Position numbers and translations under genes: made by a program. The notes beneath the pieces were generated by a model that saw nothing but the letters and a program-made list of their open reading frames with translations, searched no databases and was not told the DNA's origin. From the NCBI GenBank assembly GCA_963717075.1, contig CAVQVI010000007.1:496001-560000 (forward strand): a DNA stretch of 64,000 bases. Direction: 5' to 3'. Positions 54,987 through 64,000 of the stretch are shown here, one piece after another. The first letter of the stretch is position 1. Each line of letters begins with the position of its first letter. The DNA is from JBGOTP01 sp963717075. Lineage in GTDB: Bacteria; Acidobacteriota; Vicinamibacteria; Vicinamibacterales; CAVVIG01.

Positions 54987-55879
54987 CCCCCGAAATCTCG
55001 TGTCTGGTACCGCTCCAGCTCAGGCGTCAGGATCAGGCCATCCACACTCAGGCGATCGAAAAGAGCCAGACCCTCGGCCGGGTCAAGAACAAAGGCAGCT
55101 GTCGCGAGTGCATCAGCCAGCAGGGCGCTAGTGGCGACGACGGTGATGCTTGCCACGGACTTTGGCGATGTGCCCGTACGCGGATCAAGGATGTGGTGCC
55201 CACGCTCGTTGCCGGAAGCGGAGCGTTCGTAATCGCCCGACGTGCAGACGGCTCTGTTGGACACCTGGATTCTGTCCATCAGCTCGTTGTCGCGGCGGGG
55301 GTGACGAATCCCAATCGACCACGGGCGGCCTTCCGGGTTGCATCCGCCGAGATAGAGGTCGCCGCCCGCATCGATCGAAAAATCCGTGAACGGTTGCAGC
55401 TCGCGTGCCACCGTGTCCACAGCGAGGCCCTTCGCTACCGCGCCCAGATCGAGCGTCAAGGGACGCCGCAGCGTGATCGTTCTTCGATCGGGATCCAGGC
55501 CAAGATCTCGATAACTAACGTCGACATCCGGAGCGATCGTGGAGCAGATGCTGTGCCCGGTCCGGTGGTTCTGGTTGAAGCCACGCGCTTCCATCCGATG
55601 CCCGACCGTTGGGTCGAACGCGCCGCCGCTGACCTCGGCAACGGCCGTCGCAAAATGCACCGCTTCATAGAGGATCGCGCTGACCGGTACGGGCACGCCG
55701 ATCTGCTTCGTGAGCTGCATCAGCTCGCTCCGCTCGTCAAACCGCGTGCAGCACTCCTCTATCTCACGGAACCATCCGAAAGCGCGCTCGATTGCATCGT
55801 CAGCGCCAGGGCTGACGACGCGCATGGTCACAAGCGTCCCCATCAGCGCCTCGGTCCGGACGGATATATCGCGGGTCAC
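54983..55879 (-). CDS. apbE: ApbE, FAD:protein FMN transferase
   Basis: 298 residues of ApbE: ALMGTLVTMRV, FGWFREIEECCTRFDERSELMQL, SGGAFDPTVGH, LGAVAKGLAVDTVARELQ, DFSIDAGGDLYLGG, RPWSIGIRHPR, AVCTSGDYER and HHILDPRTGTSPKSVASITVVATSALLADALATAAFVLDP. The DAGGD and HILDPRTG motifs bind FAD and metal. It cleaves FAD and attaches FMN to a Thr in SGAT-type motifs. No signal peptide is obvious, but ApbE acts outside the membrane. It overlaps both neighbours by four bases. Confidence 0.92.
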   Translation of the reverse strand: MTRDISVRTEALMGTLVTMRVVSPGADDAIERAFGWFREIEECCTRFDERSELMQLTKQIGVPVPVSAILYEAVHFATAVAEVSGGAFDPTVGHRMEARGFNQNHRTGHSICSTIAPDVDVSYRDLGLDPDRRTITLRRPLTLDLGAVAKGLAVDTVARELQPFTDFSIDAGGDLYLGGCNPEGRPWSIGIRHPRRDNELMDRIQVSNRAVCTSGDYERSASGNERGHHILDPRTGTSPKSVASITVVATSALLADALATAAFVLDPAEGLALFDRLSVDGLILTPELERYQTRDFGG

Positions 55880-56586
55880 TTGGCTTTGGATAGGGCTTCG
55901 ACGACGGCGAAATAGAAAGCATCGGCGCTCTGGGTGGCGCCCGATACCGAATCAACGTCGGGGTTCTGTCGCAGGGCCACTTGTGGAGGCAGGTCGGCAA
56001 TCACGTCACATGAATAGCGAGTGAGGCACTGGGCGATCCTCGCGGAAGCGATGCGCCCGCCTTCGATCACCACAGCCGCCTGGATGTCGCCATGGCGGGA
56101 CATGCCCCAGCCCAAATAGGTTCCGTCCTTGTATTGTTCGGCGGCTTTTTGTCCGGCCGAGGGGTTCACGGGCTGCGAGGCGCCCGCTGTCACCGGAGAC
56201 AACGGCGCCGACGTTTCGGCCGTCAGCGGCACAGCCGGGGAGTTCTGAACGTCCAGCGTCGTTAGCGAAGGTTCGGCAGGCGCGGTAGTCCCGTTCGCCG
56301 CGGTCGACGCCGGGTGTGGAGGATCGGCGGCCGGTTGTAATGCGAGGGAGGGCTCGGCCGTGCGTGCGTTGGGCACCGCTGGCTGCACCTGCACGATCGG
56401 ATCCGCGGCGCGGGCTGGCAGAGGCGGTGCGGGAACAAGCGGCCTCCGCTCCACCGCCTGAAGGGCGAAGCGATCGGCTGCGGACTTGGTGCGAAGATAT
56501 CCGGCGGCGTAGACAGCGAGTACCGCCGCGGAGCTCAGGGCCACGAGGCTGTGCGGGACCTTCTTGTTCGAACCGCTCTCCGCCAC
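55876..56586 (-). CDS. FMN-binding (flavinylation substrate) membrane-anchored protein
   Basis: 236 residues. One N-terminal membrane helix (LVALSSAAVLAVYAAGYL), an Ala/Pro-rich linker of about 100 residues (residues about 40-145), and an FMN-binding domain: YKDGTYLGWGMSRHGDIQAAVVIEGGRIASARIAQC, PQVALRQNPDVDSVSGATQSADAFYFAVVEAL. The motif D-S-V-S-G-A-T is a perfect DxxSGAT acceptor; its Thr (residue about 222) would carry FMN added by the adjacent ApbE. The first gene of a three-gene overlapping row with RnfD-like. The long linker suggests reach across the periplasm. Confidence 0.9.
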   Translation of the reverse strand: MAESGSNKKVPHSLVALSSAAVLAVYAAGYLRTKSAADRFALQAVERRPLVPAPPLPARAADPIVQVQPAVPNARTAEPSLALQPAADPPHPASTAANGTTAPAEPSLTTLDVQNSPAVPLTAETSAPLSPVTAGASQPVNPSAGQKAAEQYKDGTYLGWGMSRHGDIQAAVVIEGGRIASARIAQCLTRYSCDVIADLPPQVALRQNPDVDSVSGATQSADAFYFAVVEALSKAK

Positions 56587-56774
56587 GTTTCCTCAATGCT
56601 AGGCTGACAGGCCGTCCGTTTCTGCCCGCGATATCAGAGAGAGTCCCTCATGAAACTTTGACCTCTGTCAGCACATGAGCACATTCGCGACCGCGAAGCC
56701 GCCATCGACCGCATCATTATCATATGATGTCGGCGGCTCGAAGGTCGGGCCGGAGGTTTGCCAGTCTATGAACC

Positions 56775-58376
56775 GTGCCCGCATCTCCTTCTTTGTCACT
56801 CGCGGCTGCGTCGCTCTCGATGGCTGTCTCGCCCCTGGTGGCGCAGAGTGCTCCGCCGCGGTCCCTTTTCGATCGCTACACCGAACCGATCCAGCTCTAC
56901 CCTGCCGGGACGCTTGGCACGTTCACGCGTCCGATTTCCTCAACGAGCAAGGAAGCCCAGGCCTACTTCAGCCAGGGGTTCCAGATGATGTGGAGTTTCG
57001 CGAAACCGGAAGCCGTTCGATCCTTCCGTGAGGCCTGGAAGCGAGATCCGGAGTGCGCCATCTGCTACTGGGGCGAAGCGTGGGCCTGGGGCTCGTATCT
57101 GAACGCCCCGATGACTGCCGAGGAGGCGCCGTACGCGTTTGCCGCCATCCAGAAGGCCATCTCGCTGGCGAACGACCATGCGACGGCCAAGGAGCGGGCG
57201 TTCATCGATGCCCTGGCCTCCCGCTATGTCGAGCACTTCGACGCCACAACGCGCGTGACCGAGGACCGGGCCTATGCCGACGCAATGAGCCGCGTCGCAG
57301 CGGCGTATCCGGACGATCTGGACGCGGCAACGCTCTATGCCGATGCGCTCTTTCTCCTGGAACCTCGCCGTGGGACGCGAGACGCGAACGCGCCGAACGT
57401 CCAGCATCTGCACCACGTGCTCGAGGCGATCCTGGCCAGAGACATTCACCATCCAGGCGCCTGCCACCTTTACGTGCATGCCACCGAATCGACGGTCGTT
57501 CCTGAGAAGGCGGAGGGGTGTGCCGCGTTTCTGGGGCAGTCGATTCCAGGCGCCAGCCACATCAACCACATGCCGTCCCACACCTGGAATGAAGTGGGCC
57601 GCTGGGCCGATTCCGTGCGCGCCAACATCGAGGCATGGCACTCCGACCTGAAAGCCGCGGTCGGCGAGGGATTCGCCATCTACCCCGAGCACAACCTGCA
57701 CATGCTGCTCTTCTCGGCCTCCATGGACGGTCAGGGGGCGCTCGCAATGCAGGCGGGAAAGGACTATGCGAAGCTGACCGGCGACACGTCGTTTCAGGTG
57801 ATGACGCTGACGCGGTTCGGCCGCTTCGACGAAGTGCTGGCGGTCACCGCGCGTCCGAAGAACGAGATTTCCGCCGGGCTGTGGGATTTTTCGCAGGGAT
57901 ACGCATACCTCCGACAAGGCGAGGTCGACTTCGCGAAGGTGTACCTGGGACGTGTCCTGAAAGCGGCTGAGACATCCAAGGCGACCGTACGCGTCCACTC
58001 GGCGAAGAACCTGCTCGGCACGGTGGGTGCCATTCTCGAAGGCGAAATCTATCGCAGTGCGAATGACCTCCCTGCGGCCATCGCGGCGTTCGAGCGGGGC
58101 GTGGCGCTGGAAGATGCCCTGATCTACGACGAACCCGAGCCGCTGCCCTTCGCGGCACGGCACTGGCTGGGGGCGGCGCTCCTCGAGATGAAGCGCTACA
58201 CCGATGCCGAGCGCGTCTACCGCGAAGAGCTCGTCGATCATCCGCACAACGGCTGGTCACTCTATGGACTGCAGAAGGCTCTGGCCGGCCGCGGCGTGTC
58301 GTCACCTGAGGTCGACGCCGATCTCAAGGCGAGTTGGGCGCGTTCCGACACCTGGATTCGCGCATCACGCTTTTGA
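56775..58376 (+). CDS. Exported TPR protein with conserved His-rich signature
   Basis: 533 residues from GTG 56775 with a signal peptide (LAAASLSMAVSPLVAQ). TPR-like helices begin EAQAYFSQGFQMMWSFAKPEAVRSFREAWKRDPECAICYWGEAWAWG. A His cluster follows: QHLHHVLEAI, DIHHPGACHLYVHATE, GASHINHMPSHTW (about 10 His within 80 residues). C-terminal TPRs include YLRQGEVDFAKVYLGR and WLGAALLEMKRYTDAERVYREEL. The His pattern recurs in many related acidobacterial and other proteins, but I know no activity for it; metal binding is a fair inference. The region 56587-56774 upstream holds the likely promoter but no gene. Confidence 0.75.
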   Translation: MPASPSLSLAAASLSMAVSPLVAQSAPPRSLFDRYTEPIQLYPAGTLGTFTRPISSTSKEAQAYFSQGFQMMWSFAKPEAVRSFREAWKRDPECAICYWGEAWAWGSYLNAPMTAEEAPYAFAAIQKAISLANDHATAKERAFIDALASRYVEHFDATTRVTEDRAYADAMSRVAAAYPDDLDAATLYADALFLLEPRRGTRDANAPNVQHLHHVLEAILARDIHHPGACHLYVHATESTVVPEKAEGCAAFLGQSIPGASHINHMPSHTWNEVGRWADSVRANIEAWHSDLKAAVGEGFAIYPEHNLHMLLFSASMDGQGALAMQAGKDYAKLTGDTSFQVMTLTRFGRFDEVLAVTARPKNEISAGLWDFSQGYAYLRQGEVDFAKVYLGRVLKAAETSKATVRVHSAKNLLGTVGAILEGEIYRSANDLPAAIAAFERGVALEDALIYDEPEPLPFAARHWLGAALLEMKRYTDAERVYREELVDHPHNGWSLYGLQKALAGRGVSSPEVDADLKASWARSDTWIRASRF

Positions 58377-58514
58377 TTCCGTGCGCTGCCGCGCCTGCCA
58401 TCGGGCGAGCCGAATATCCACGCCATGGTCCCCTGAGATTTCGGTTGCCGGTGTAGGAATCATCTCTGTGCGCCATCGCCCGACGTTCATGTGGGCTATT
58501 ATCGGCGCACTCGC

Positions 58515-59771
58515 ATGATATCCCTTGCTGCCTGGTCGGTTGCCGCTCTCGTTCTCGCCATCATCGTCAGCTGCGTGACCACTCTGAATGTGGGCGTGCT
58601 CGCCATCGCGCTTGCCTGGGTGGTCGGCGTCTACATTGGTGGCATGCCGGTCAACGCGGTGATGGGCGGCTTCCCGGCCCAGCTCTTCCTGACACTGGCG
58701 GGCGTCACACTGCTGTTTGCCATCGCCCAGTCGAACGGCACGCTCGACAGATTGGCCCATCGGGCGGTTCGGAGCTGCCGCGGCAACCGCGGCGTCCTCC
58801 CGATCATGTTCTTCGGGCTGGCGGCTACCCTGGCGTCGATCGGCCCCGGCAACATTGCCACCGCGGCTCTCGTCGCACCGATGGCCATGGCCACGGCCGG
58901 ACGCGTCGGGATCCCTCTATTCCTGATGGCGATCATGGTCGGCAACGGCGCCAACGCCGGAGCGCTCTCGCCATTCGCCCCGACAGGCATTATTGTCAGC
59001 GGTCAGATGGCGCGAATCGGCATGAGCGGCTTCGCGACCCAGACGTATTTGTACAACTTGTTCGCACACGCGCTGGTGGCATTCGGCGGCTACTTCCTGC
59101 TCGGCGGCATCAAGCTGTTCGGAGAGCAGAGTACCAGTGATGCGAGTGGCGCTGCGGCAGCCATCGCCGGCGACGATCCGTTCGACGCACGGCACGTGCT
59201 CACGCTGGCGACGATCGGCCTGCTGATTCTGTCGGTCGTCTTTGCCGACATCAATGTGGGGATGGGTGCCTTCGCGGCGTCTGTGTTCCTCGTGCTGTGC
59301 CGGTGCGGCGACGACCGCGAGGCCATCAGACGCATGCCGTGGAGCGTCATCATCATGGTGAGCGGCGTGACGGTACTGATTGCCGTGCTGGAGAAGGCAG
59401 AGGGCATCGATCTCATCGTGTCGTACCTGGCGCGCATCGCCACACGCGGCCTGGTCACGGGTGAGGTTGCGTTGCTGACCGGACTGGTCTCCGTCTACAG
59501 CAGTACGTCTGGCGTCGTGCTTCCCGCGTTTCTCCCGATGGTGCCGAAGCTCGCGCAGCAGGTGGGCAGTGTGAATCCGTTTGCCATTGCGATGTCGATG
59601 AACATCGGTGGCCATCTGGTGGACGTGTCGCCGCTCTCGACGATCGGCGCGCTTTGCATCGCAGGGGCGCCAGCCGGGGCGGCCACAAGGGCGCTCTTCA
59701 ACAAGTTACTTGCGTGGGGCCTGTCGATGTCCCTCGTTGGCGCGGCCGTCTGCTATCTGCTGTTCTCGTAG
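58515..59771 (+). CDS. MatC/SLC13-type permease
   Basis: About 418 residues with some 11-12 membrane helices from ATG 58515: LAAWSVAALVLAIIVSCVTTLNVGVLAIALAWVVG, GGFPAQLFLTLAGVTLLFAIAQSNGT, GLAATLASIGPGNIATAALVAPMAMA, MVGNGANAGALSPFAPTGIIV, SVIIMVSGVTVLIAVLEKAEGIDL, LLTGLVSVYSSTSGVVLPAFLPMVPKL, MSMNIGGHLVDVSPLSTIGALCIAGAP. The SPFAPTG and SPLST re-entrant motifs are those of dicarboxylate-carrier MatC/ArsB-type ion transporters. The likely cargo is a dicarboxylate or other organic anion. It is convergent with the aminopeptidase gene. Confidence 0.85.
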   Translation: MISLAAWSVAALVLAIIVSCVTTLNVGVLAIALAWVVGVYIGGMPVNAVMGGFPAQLFLTLAGVTLLFAIAQSNGTLDRLAHRAVRSCRGNRGVLPIMFFGLAATLASIGPGNIATAALVAPMAMATAGRVGIPLFLMAIMVGNGANAGALSPFAPTGIIVSGQMARIGMSGFATQTYLYNLFAHALVAFGGYFLLGGIKLFGEQSTSDASGAAAAIAGDDPFDARHVLTLATIGLLILSVVFADINVGMGAFAASVFLVLCRCGDDREAIRRMPWSVIIMVSGVTVLIAVLEKAEGIDLIVSYLARIATRGLVTGEVALLTGLVSVYSSTSGVVLPAFLPMVPKLAQQVGSVNPFAIAMSMNIGGHLVDVSPLSTIGALCIAGAPAGAATRALFNKLLAWGLSMSLVGAAVCYLLFS

Positions 59772-59813
59772 GCCCGTGTCGTTGAGCGGACCAGAACGAG
59801 GCAGGCCAGCACA

Positions 59814-61100
59814 TCACCCCATCGCTCTCCCGCTGCTGACCCACTCGCCCTGCCGCAGCAGTGGCTCCGAACGGCCGTCAGGGAGCACACCATCGACGTC
59901 GAGTTCCTCCGAGCCGATCATGAAGTCCGAATGGACGGCGCTCCTGTTGCCGCCCGCGCGCTCGAAGTCCTCGTCCGACATCGCCTCGCCGCCCTCCAAC
60001 GTGAAGCGGTACGCCGAGCCGAGTGCCACGTGGCTCGCAGCGTTCTCGTCGAAGAGCGTGTTGTAGAACAGCAGACCTGATTGCGCCACCGGCGAACTGT
60101 GGGGCACGAGGGCGACTTCGCCGAGACGCGCAGCGCCCTCGTCGGTGCCAATCAACTGGCGAAGCATCTGTTCGCCTTTCGCCGCCTTGATCTCGACCAC
60201 GCGGCCCCCGGCAAACCGGAGGCTGAAGTCCTCGATGAGCGTCCCGCCGTGGCTGAGCGGCTTGGTCGAGCGGACGGTCCCATCGACGCGATCCCTGTGC
60301 GCGATTGTGAAGACTTCTTCGGTTGGCAGGTTCGGCGCAAACAGGATGCCTGCGCGGCTGAGCGACTGACCGCTCACCCAGATGTGCGCTCTGGGCAGCC
60401 CGAGCGTGAGATCGGTGCCCGGCCCGCGATACTTCAGCGCGTCGTAGCGCTTCCGATTCAGGTCGTCGCGCCGCTCCACCAAGGCGTCGAGATGTGCCTG
60501 CCAGGCAGCAATCGGATCCTCGCAATCCAGCCGGCACAGTCGGATGATCGCCTCCCAGAGCTTCTGCATCTGCTCCGTAGGCGGCAGCCTCGGAAACACC
60601 TTGGCCGCCCACCCGGCGTCTGCCGCCGCCACAACCGACCAGTTGGTGGCGTTTCTGGAAATCAGCTCGCGAAACGGACGGACAGAGCGGGCAGTCGCAA
60701 GTTGAAGGGCGCCAATCAGTTCCGGTGGTTGTCCGGCGAGGTGATCCGGGTCGTTGGCGGAGACCGACAGTACGGCGTGTCCCGCCTCGACATGTTCGAC
60801 GAGCGCTTTTGGAAACCAGGTCGAGTACTGACTGAAGGACTCGCGCGGCGCATCGCGAAAGCGAATCAGCTGCAGCGATTCATCGCCCCAGACCGCTTCG
60901 ACGAGCTCGGCGCCCGCCCGATACGCGCTCGCCGCGATGTGCCGGACGAGCGGCGCCGCCTGGAGCGACACACCGCCGTTGGCCAGAGGCCCGATGATGA
61001 GCAGCCGCTGCCCGGCGCGGAGATTTAGACCGATCTTCACGGCCAGATTGCCGTACGTCTCGAGCGTCGATACCAGGTCTACAGGCATGTTGGGATTCAC
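59814..61100 (-). CDS. M29-type (AmpS/AmpT) aminopeptidase
   Basis: 428 residues. LETYGNLAVKIGLNLRAGQRLLIIGPL, AYRAGAELVEAVWGDE, APRESFSQYSTW, GRGTDLTLGLPRAHIWVSG-like part, FAPNLPTEEVFTIAHRDRVDGTVRSTKPLSHGGTLIEDFSLRFAGGRVV (metal-site Glu in PTEEVFT), ARLGEVALVPHSSPVAQSGLLFYNTLFDENAASHVALGSAY (ligand His, Glu) and HSDFMIGSEELDVDGV. A complete metallo-aminopeptidase of the thermophilic family. It would be cytosolic and remove N-terminal residues from peptides. Its stop is 42 bp from the convergent permease stop. Confidence 0.9.
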   Translation of the reverse strand: MNPNMPVDLVSTLETYGNLAVKIGLNLRAGQRLLIIGPLANGGVSLQAAPLVRHIAASAYRAGAELVEAVWGDESLQLIRFRDAPRESFSQYSTWFPKALVEHVEAGHAVLSVSANDPDHLAGQPPELIGALQLATARSVRPFRELISRNATNWSVVAAADAGWAAKVFPRLPPTEQMQKLWEAIIRLCRLDCEDPIAAWQAHLDALVERRDDLNRKRYDALKYRGPGTDLTLGLPRAHIWVSGQSLSRAGILFAPNLPTEEVFTIAHRDRVDGTVRSTKPLSHGGTLIEDFSLRFAGGRVVEIKAAKGEQMLRQLIGTDEGAARLGEVALVPHSSPVAQSGLLFYNTLFDENAASHVALGSAYRFTLEGGEAMSDEDFERAGGNRSAVHSDFMIGSEELDVDGVLPDGRSEPLLRQGEWVSSGRAMG

Positions 61101-61328
61101 GTCAGCAAATTGTAGGAATTCACGGCAGTGGCCACATCCTTGTCACCCGGCGCCAGCCACGGCAACCGCGGCGACACGTATTCTCGCCCAATATTGACCG
61201 GCTTCGAAGCGCCGCGGCGTTGTGTGTCTGGCGGAGTTCTTGCTAGCACTATACTTATCCGATCCCCGCGAGCAAGAGGGCAGGAGTGTCCGGATTCAGC
61301 CGGACCAGAAACAGGAGCGCAAAGACTG

Positions 61329-61571
61329 ATGGCGAGAGCAAAGAAGACTGCTTCAACAGAAATTCCTCCCACCAAGGCCAGCGACTCGACCAGCCGGAAA
61401 CGGCCGGCGGGTCAGACACCGTCAGTGCCTCCCGGCACGCACGATGTCATTGCACAACGCGCGTACGAACTTTTCATCCAGGAGGGCGCGCAGAACGGCC
61501 GCGATCTCGAGCACTGGCTGCGAGCCGAGCAGGAACTGCGTGAAGGATCGTCCCCACGACAGGTAAGCTGA
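61329..61571 (+). CDS. DUF2934 family small protein
   Basis: 80 residues from ATG 61329. A basic Lys/Ser/Thr/Pro-rich N-terminal half is followed by the DUF2934 core IAQRAYELFIQEGAQNGRDLEHWLRAEQEL. These small helical proteins are frequent in soil bacteria and have no known role. A start further upstream is possible but the N-terminus has low complexity. Confidence 0.75.
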   Translation: MARAKKTASTEIPPTKASDSTSRKRPAGQTPSVPPGTHDVIAQRAYELFIQEGAQNGRDLEHWLRAEQELREGSSPRQVS

Positions 61572-61599
61572 GGGTCGAGGAGGGCTGCGGCGTCCTCCC

Positions 61600-61818
61600 A
61601 TGGCCGCTGACCCAGCCTGGCTCTTCCTCTCCCTGATTCCGAGCGGCATCGGTCTTGTGTTGCTGATATACGGCAAGAAGCAGGAGCGGTGGGCGCATGC
61701 TCTCGCCGGACTCGCGCTCATGGTGTGCCCGTACTTTGCGACCAATGTCACGACACTGCTCGTGGCCAGCAGCGCCATCTGGCTGGGGCTGTGGTATGCC
61801 ATTCGACTCGGCTGGTGA
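61600..61818 (+). CDS. Small integral membrane protein
   Basis: 72 residues, two membrane helices: AWLFLSLIPSGIGLVLLIYGKK and WAHALAGLALMVCPYFATNV, plus a third weak one TTLLVASSAIWLGLWYAIRL. It resembles the amphipathic membrane proteins of unknown function in Proteobacteria and Acidobacteria. It is 28 bp after the DUF2934 stop and ahead of a hairpin at 61829-61848. Confidence 0.6.
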   Translation: MAADPAWLFLSLIPSGIGLVLLIYGKKQERWAHALAGLALMVCPYFATNVTTLLVASSAIWLGLWYAIRLGW

Positions 61819-61828
61819 TCAGGATCGC

Positions 61829-61848
61829 GCCCGACCTGAAGGTCGGGC
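61829..61848. terminator. Palindromic hairpin between convergent genes
   Basis: Arms gcccgacct (61829-61837) and aggtcgggc (61840-61848) with a 2-nt loop, between the small membrane gene stop and the oppF stop (61849-61851). It probably ends transcription from both sides. Confidence 0.55.
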
Positions 61849-62864
61849 CTACGAGTAAGGACACGCCACGTCGCGGCCTTCGCGCAGCACGAGCGGCGGA
61901 ACGGCATCCGCGCAATCTGGACGCGCGATCGGACATCGCGTGCGAAATGCGCAGCCCGACGGCTTGTTGACCGGCGACGGCACATCCCCACCGAGTCGCG
62001 CGTGGTGCGTACGCCCGCGCGGCCGGATTCGGCCGCGGCGCCGCCGCGAGCAGCGCCCGCGAGTACGGATGCAGCGGTCGGCTGTAGATCGTCTCGGCCG
62101 CGCCCGATTTCGACGATGTGCCCGAGATACATGACGGCGATGCGGTCCGAGATGTGCCGGACGACCGACAGATCGTGCGCGATGAAGATGTAGGAGAGGC
62201 CGAACTCCTGCTGCAGGTCCTGCATCAGGTTGATCACCTGCGCCTGAATCGACACGTCGAGCGCGCTCACCGGTTCGTCGGCGATGACGATCTTCGGGAT
62301 TGGTCGCCAGCGCGCGGGCGATGCCGATGCGCTGCCGCTGCCCGCCGGAGAACTCGTGCGGATAGCGGTTCGCGTGCTCGGCGCGACAGCCCGACCTTCT
62401 CGAGCAGCCAGCGCACGCGGTCCGCGCGCTCGGCCGCGGATCTGCGCGTGTGGATCCTCAGCGGCTCTTCGACGATCTGCCCGACCGTCTTCCGCGGGTT
62501 GAGCGACGAGTACGGATCCTGAAAGACCATCTGGATGTCGGACGCGGTACGGCCGCATCTGCCGGCGCGCTCGAGCGGCGCGAGGTCGACGACGCCGTCG
62601 CGATGGTGGTAGAGGATGCGGCCCGCTGATCTCCACGCGGTAGCTCATCGCGCGCAGGATGTTGACGATCGCGCGCCCGACCGTCGTCTTGCCGCAGCCC
62701 GATTCGCCGACCAGTCCGAGCGTTTCGCCCCGCTGCAGCGTGAAGGACACGCCGTCCACGGCGCGCACCTCGCCCGTCGCGCCGCAGGAGCACGCCGCCG
62801 AAGACCGGAAAGCGGACGCTGCAGATCCTGCACGTCGAGAATGACGTCGTCGAACTGTAGCCAT
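61849..62864 (-). pseudogene. oppF: OppF-type peptide ABC transporter ATPase, frameshifted
   Basis: Composite across frames from about ATG 62864: LQFDDVILDVQDL, GEVRAVDGVSFTLQRGETLGLVGESGCGKTTVGRAIVNIL (Walker A), MVFQDPYSSLNPRKTVGQIVEEPL, VGLSRR, ERQRIGIARAL-type signature in fragments, PKIVIADEPVSALDVSIQAQVINLMQDLQQEFGLSYIFIAHDLSVVRHISDRIAVMYLGHIVEIG (Walker B, D-loop), and the Cys-rich C-terminal LGGDVPSPVNKPSGCAFRTRCPIARPDCADAVPPLVLREGRDVACPYS-stop. That is the OppF/DppF end, with the Cys of an iron-sulfur-like cluster. At least five one-base shifts. It energises peptide import. Confidence 0.7.
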
Positions 62865-63886
<1,022 letters not shown>

Positions 63887-64000
63887 TCGACCGGAGCCGC
63901 GAGTACTCCTTCGGGTCGAACGCTTCGCGCACGGCCTCGCCGATGAAGACGACGAGCAGCAGCGTGACGAACAGCACGCCGAGCGGATAGAACACGAGCC
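63887..64000 (-). CDS. oppC: OppC-type permease C-terminal end (partial)
   Basis: The frame from the right edge reads LFYPLGVLFVTLLLVVFIGEAVREAFDPKEYSRL, the characteristic last helix and tail of oligopeptide permease OppC/DppC. Its stop is lost in the frameshifted join with oppD. The bulk of the gene lies beyond the window. Confidence 0.6.

Overview
The window is GC-rich (roughly 60-67 %), densely coded bacterial DNA with no rRNA, tRNA or CRISPR array that I can see. The gene content fits a soil-type Acidobacteriota, probably near Vicinamibacteria: DUF1552/DUF1592 genes, an OAR-type TonB receptor, sulfite-dehydrogenase-like Mo enzyme/cytochrome pairs, Abhydrolase_10, DUF6152, DUF2934, DUF2911 and a PQQ operon. 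This placement is inferred from family content, not from a marker gene. Many genes carry single-base frameshifts. They cluster in 27.2-30.3 kb, 31-51 kb and 61.8-64 kb, while the genes between are clean. Either these stretches are decaying or the assembly consensus is poor there, so the broken entries are described as composite reading frames.

Layout. 0-6.4 kb: end of an unknown gene, a CsgG-like secretin-associated protein, a beta-propeller, a head-to-head CoA-transferase/enoyl-CoA hydratase pair sharing a 9-bp tandem repeat, a frameshifted monoheme protein and an exported FKBP isomerase. 6.4-11.5 kb (minus strand): a compact PQQ operon pqqA-pqqB-pqqC-pqqD-pqqE followed without a gap by an ABC ATPase and permease. 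pqqA is only 24 codons. The operon has a good promoter, an intercistronic hairpin after pqqA and a palindromic terminator. 11.6-18.7 kb: an S9 peptidase, a DUF4440 protein, two PYROXD2-like FAD oxidoreductases and a divergent GcvT-like protein. 18.8-25.7 kb: small exported proteins, namely a predicted secreted SAM-methyltransferase-like protein, an intradiol-dioxygenase-like protein, a PEGA protein, a monoheme lipoprotein, two DUF6644-like membrane proteins, a tandem pair of SRPBCC proteins and a DUF2911 protein.

25.9-30.3 kb: RND efflux adaptor (intact) and pump (about eight frameshifts). 30.5-38.5 kb: a lactonase-fold protein, then minus-strand genes including DUF6152, two damaged members of an acidobacterial exported family, a damaged Abhydrolase_10 and copy A of the Mo-enzyme/cytochrome c pair. 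38.6-50.7 kb: badly broken DUF1552, DUF1592, ankyrin, VOC, TonB-receptor and G8-domain genes. 51-54 kb: copy B of the Mo-enzyme/cytochrome pair, preceded by a second exported methyltransferase-like gene and a MOSC gene in one transcriptional line.

54.1-56.6 kb: an overlapping three-gene unit FMN-binding protein / ApbE flavin transferase / RnfD-like membrane protein, which looks like a minimal extracytoplasmic flavin electron-transfer device. 56.8-61.8 kb: a His-rich TPR protein, a MatC/SLC13-type permease, an M29 aminopeptidase, a DUF2934 protein and a small membrane protein. 61.8-64 kb: oppF, oppD and the end of oppC of a peptide ABC transporter, heavily frameshifted and running off the window.

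Functionally the window combines periplasmic redox chemistry (PQQ supply, Mo-enzyme/cytochrome pairs, monohemes, flavinylation) with efflux and peptide uptake. No single operon links these modules.
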